A DNA stretch of 6,546 nt, from the NCBI GenBank assembly GCA_014762485.1, contig JABURU010000218.1, positions 1-6,546 of the forward strand. Reading direction: 5' to 3'. How positions within the stretch are numbered: the stretch's first letter is position 1; every line of letters starts with the position of its first letter. Position numbers and translations under genes: made by a program. The DNA comes from Gammaproteobacteria bacterium (GTDB lineage: Bacteria; Pseudomonadota; Gammaproteobacteria; Thiohalospirales; Thiohalospiraceae). Below are positions 5,327 through 6,546 of this stretch, piece by piece. Under the pieces are notes generated by a model. The model ran no database searches, was not told where the DNA came from, and worked only from the letters and a program-made list of their open reading frames with translations.

Positions 5327-6546
5327 GTCTGACTCCTTTGTCTTGGAATACCGAGACGATTGCGGCGCTCCCAGAGTGTCTTTCGACTGATCCCCAGTTG
5401 TTTGGCGAGCTCGGTTTCGGTCATATTCGTTTCATTATCTCGAACAAACTGGATGAAATACTCATCCAGCGATAGCTTGTCGTCAGACTCGCCATCATGC
5501 CTTATAACGGGCGCGCTATCTGGCAGGTTTAATAGCGCGGCACTGATGGTATTACTATCCGCGAGAATGACGGAGCGTTCAAGCAGGTTTTCCAGTTCAC
5601 GTATATTGCCTGGCCACTGGTAGCGCTTGATGGCCTCCAGGGCGTCCTGTTCGAAACGCATGCGTGGACGATTAAGTCGCTGGCAGCACTTTTCAAGCAG
5701 TGCCTCGGATAGCGCCGTAATGTCTTCAGCGCGTTCTCGTAGAGGCGGCAAGGTTATTTCCATGACACGCAGGCGGTAATATAAATCTTCCCGGAATTGC
5801 TTGTCATTAACCAGTTGTTTCAAGTCTCTGTGCGTGGCGGCTACCAGCCGGATATCAACACGCTTTGCTGTATCCGAGCCAACCCGACGAATTTCTCCTT
5901 CCTGTAAGACGCGCAATAGTTTGGCCTGCACGTCCAGTGGCAGTTCGCCTATTTCATCAAGGAACAGGGTTCCATCATGTGCTGATTCTATCAGTCCTTT
6001 GCGAGTATCCAGTGCTCCGGTAAATGCCCCTTTTTCATGGCCAAATAACTCTGATTCTATCAGTCCCTCGGGTATCGCGGCACAATTTACGGTAATCATC
6101 GCAGACTGTTTGCGTGTGCTTAGTTCATGTAAGGCTCTTGCCGCTAGCTCCTTACCGGTACCCGATTCCCCCAGGATTAATACCGTACTATCAGTAGGGG
6201 CAACCTTTTTCAGGTTATTGAATACCTGCTGCATACCCTTACTGCTGCCGATCATTCCAGTGACAGGATAATCACGCATTAGTTCAGACTTTAATGCTTC
6301 ATTTTGTCGTTGCAGGTTGCTTTGTTTTAATACGCGTTGAACTAATAGCAGCATCTCATCGTGATCAAAAGGCTTGGCAATATAATCAACGGCGCCTTGT
6401 TTCATGGACTCTACGGCAGAGCGAACACTGGCATAGCTGGTCATGATTAACACCGGCGTATCACCACAATGCTCAATAATTTCCGTGCCTTCTGGTCCTG
6501 GCAATCGTAGATCAGAAATAATCAGGTCAAAGTTATCCAGTGGATC
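5323..6546 (-). CDS. NtrC-family sigma-54-dependent response regulator (5' end beyond window)
   Basis: A transcriptional activator that, once phosphorylated, should use ATP to open sigma-54 promoters. The frame stays open to the right edge: 407 residues are visible and the receiver N-terminus is missing, so an apparent TTG start near 6504 is internal. In visible-residue numbering, the receiver keeps its phospho-acceptor D12 (LIISDLRLPG), switch threonine T36 (MTSYAS) and lysine K58 (IAKPF). A probable coiled linker follows (about 70-90). The AAA+ domain has Walker A GESGTGKE (126-133), an intact GAFTGA sigma-54 contact loop (173-178), Walker B TLFLDE (193-198), an arginine-finger region FREDLYYRLR (251-260) and WPGNIRELEN (311-320). 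The Fis-type helix-turn-helix is at about 376-399 (ELAKQLGISRKTLWERRNRL). All motifs needed for activity are present. No sensor kinase lies in the window; it may be upstream. The target is unknown; the DUF294-symporter promoter is a candidate. Confidence 0.96.
   Translation of the reverse strand, partial: DPLDNFDLIISDLRLPGPEGTEIIEHCGDTPVLIMTSYASVRSAVESMKQGAVDYIAKPFDHDEMLLLVQRVLKQSNLQRQNEALKSELMRDYPVTGMIGSSKGMQQVFNNLKKVAPTDSTVLILGESGTGKELAARALHELSTRKQSAMITVNCAAIPEGLIESELFGHEKGAFTGALDTRKGLIESAHDGTLFLDEIGELPLDVQAKLLRVLQEGEIRRVGSDTAKRVDIRLVAATHRDLKQLVNDKQFREDLYYRLRVMEITLPPLRERAEDITALSEALLEKCCQRLNRPRMRFEQDALEAIKRYQWPGNIRELENLLERSVILADSNTISAALLNLPDSAPVIRHDGESDDKLSLDEYFIQFVRDNETNMTETELAKQLGISRKTLWERRNRLGIPRQRSQT
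5333..5337 (-). promoter_or_regulatory. Ribosome binding site within the regulator 3' end
   Basis: AGGAG on the minus strand, six bases before the ATG at 5326 and inside the last codons of the response regulator gene. It fixes the start of the 144-residue protein and supports translational coupling through the ATGA overlap. Confidence 0.75.
5982..6066 (-). repeat. 16-bp exact direct repeat inside the AAA+ domain
   Basis: CTGATTCTATCAGTCC occurs at 5982-5997 and 6051-6066 on the plus strand, 69 bases apart and in the same reading frame. Both copies encode GLIES, in PEGLIESELFG and RKGLIESAHDG, with identical codons including the uncommon ATA for isoleucine. The first GLIES is usual for the family. 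At the second site many NtrC-type proteins have a different sequence, so a small copy event is possible. Confidence 0.6.

Noticed and set aside
5801..6271. A 156-codon plus-strand open frame
   Set aside because: It is antisense to the AAA+ domain of the response regulator, where all catalytic motifs are in the minus-strand frame.
5323..6504. Response regulator beginning at 6504
   Set aside because: The codon there is TTG and the frame remains open to the window edge, encoding the receiver sequence with the phospho-acceptor aspartate. The real start lies outside the window.

Overview
The window looks like chromosomal DNA of a gammaproteobacterium. The evidence is protein-level: a YcgR-type PilZ protein, an NtrC-type sigma-54 activator, and a two-subunit sodium:solute symporter next to a cNMP/CBS/DUF294 protein. 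I cannot name the genus. All six supported genes lie on the minus strand, so transcription runs from high to low coordinates. No rRNA, tRNA, CRISPR array, insertion sequence or phage gene is visible, and no gene-free stretch exceeds 300 bases.

In the direction of transcription, the window opens at 6546-5323 with an NtrC-family response regulator. It is cut by the window edge but its AAA+ and DNA-binding parts are complete. It overlaps by four bases a 144-residue protein of unknown function (5326-4892), so the two are probably translationally coupled. After a 123-base gap comes a c-di-GMP-binding YcgR/PilZ protein (4768-4022). A 167-base intergenic region (4021-3855) follows. It carries a GTTAC-rich cluster, a perfect 8-bp dyad and a promoter-like sequence resembling a sigma-54 -24/-12 element. 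It leads into a 633-residue protein with cNMP-like, CBS, CBS, nucleotidyltransferase-like (DUF294) and C-terminal domains (3854-1953). After a 120-base structured leader come the DUF4212 small subunit (1832-1575) and the large subunit (1562 to beyond position 1) of a VC_2705-type sodium:solute symporter.

The left half is therefore a transport module: a two-component membrane symporter, probably for acetate or another small organic acid, preceded by a soluble multidomain protein with nucleotide-sensing and nucleotidyltransferase architecture. The right half is regulatory: a phosphorelay-controlled sigma-54 activator, its small coupled partner and a c-di-GMP effector. The most interesting hypothesis links the halves. 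The dyad 4007-3987 lies at an enhancer-like distance upstream of a possible sigma-54 promoter for the DUF294 gene, and a sigma-54 activator is encoded about 1.3 kb away. This is inferred from sequence geometry. The dyad could instead be the pilZ terminator, and the promoter could be sigma-70.
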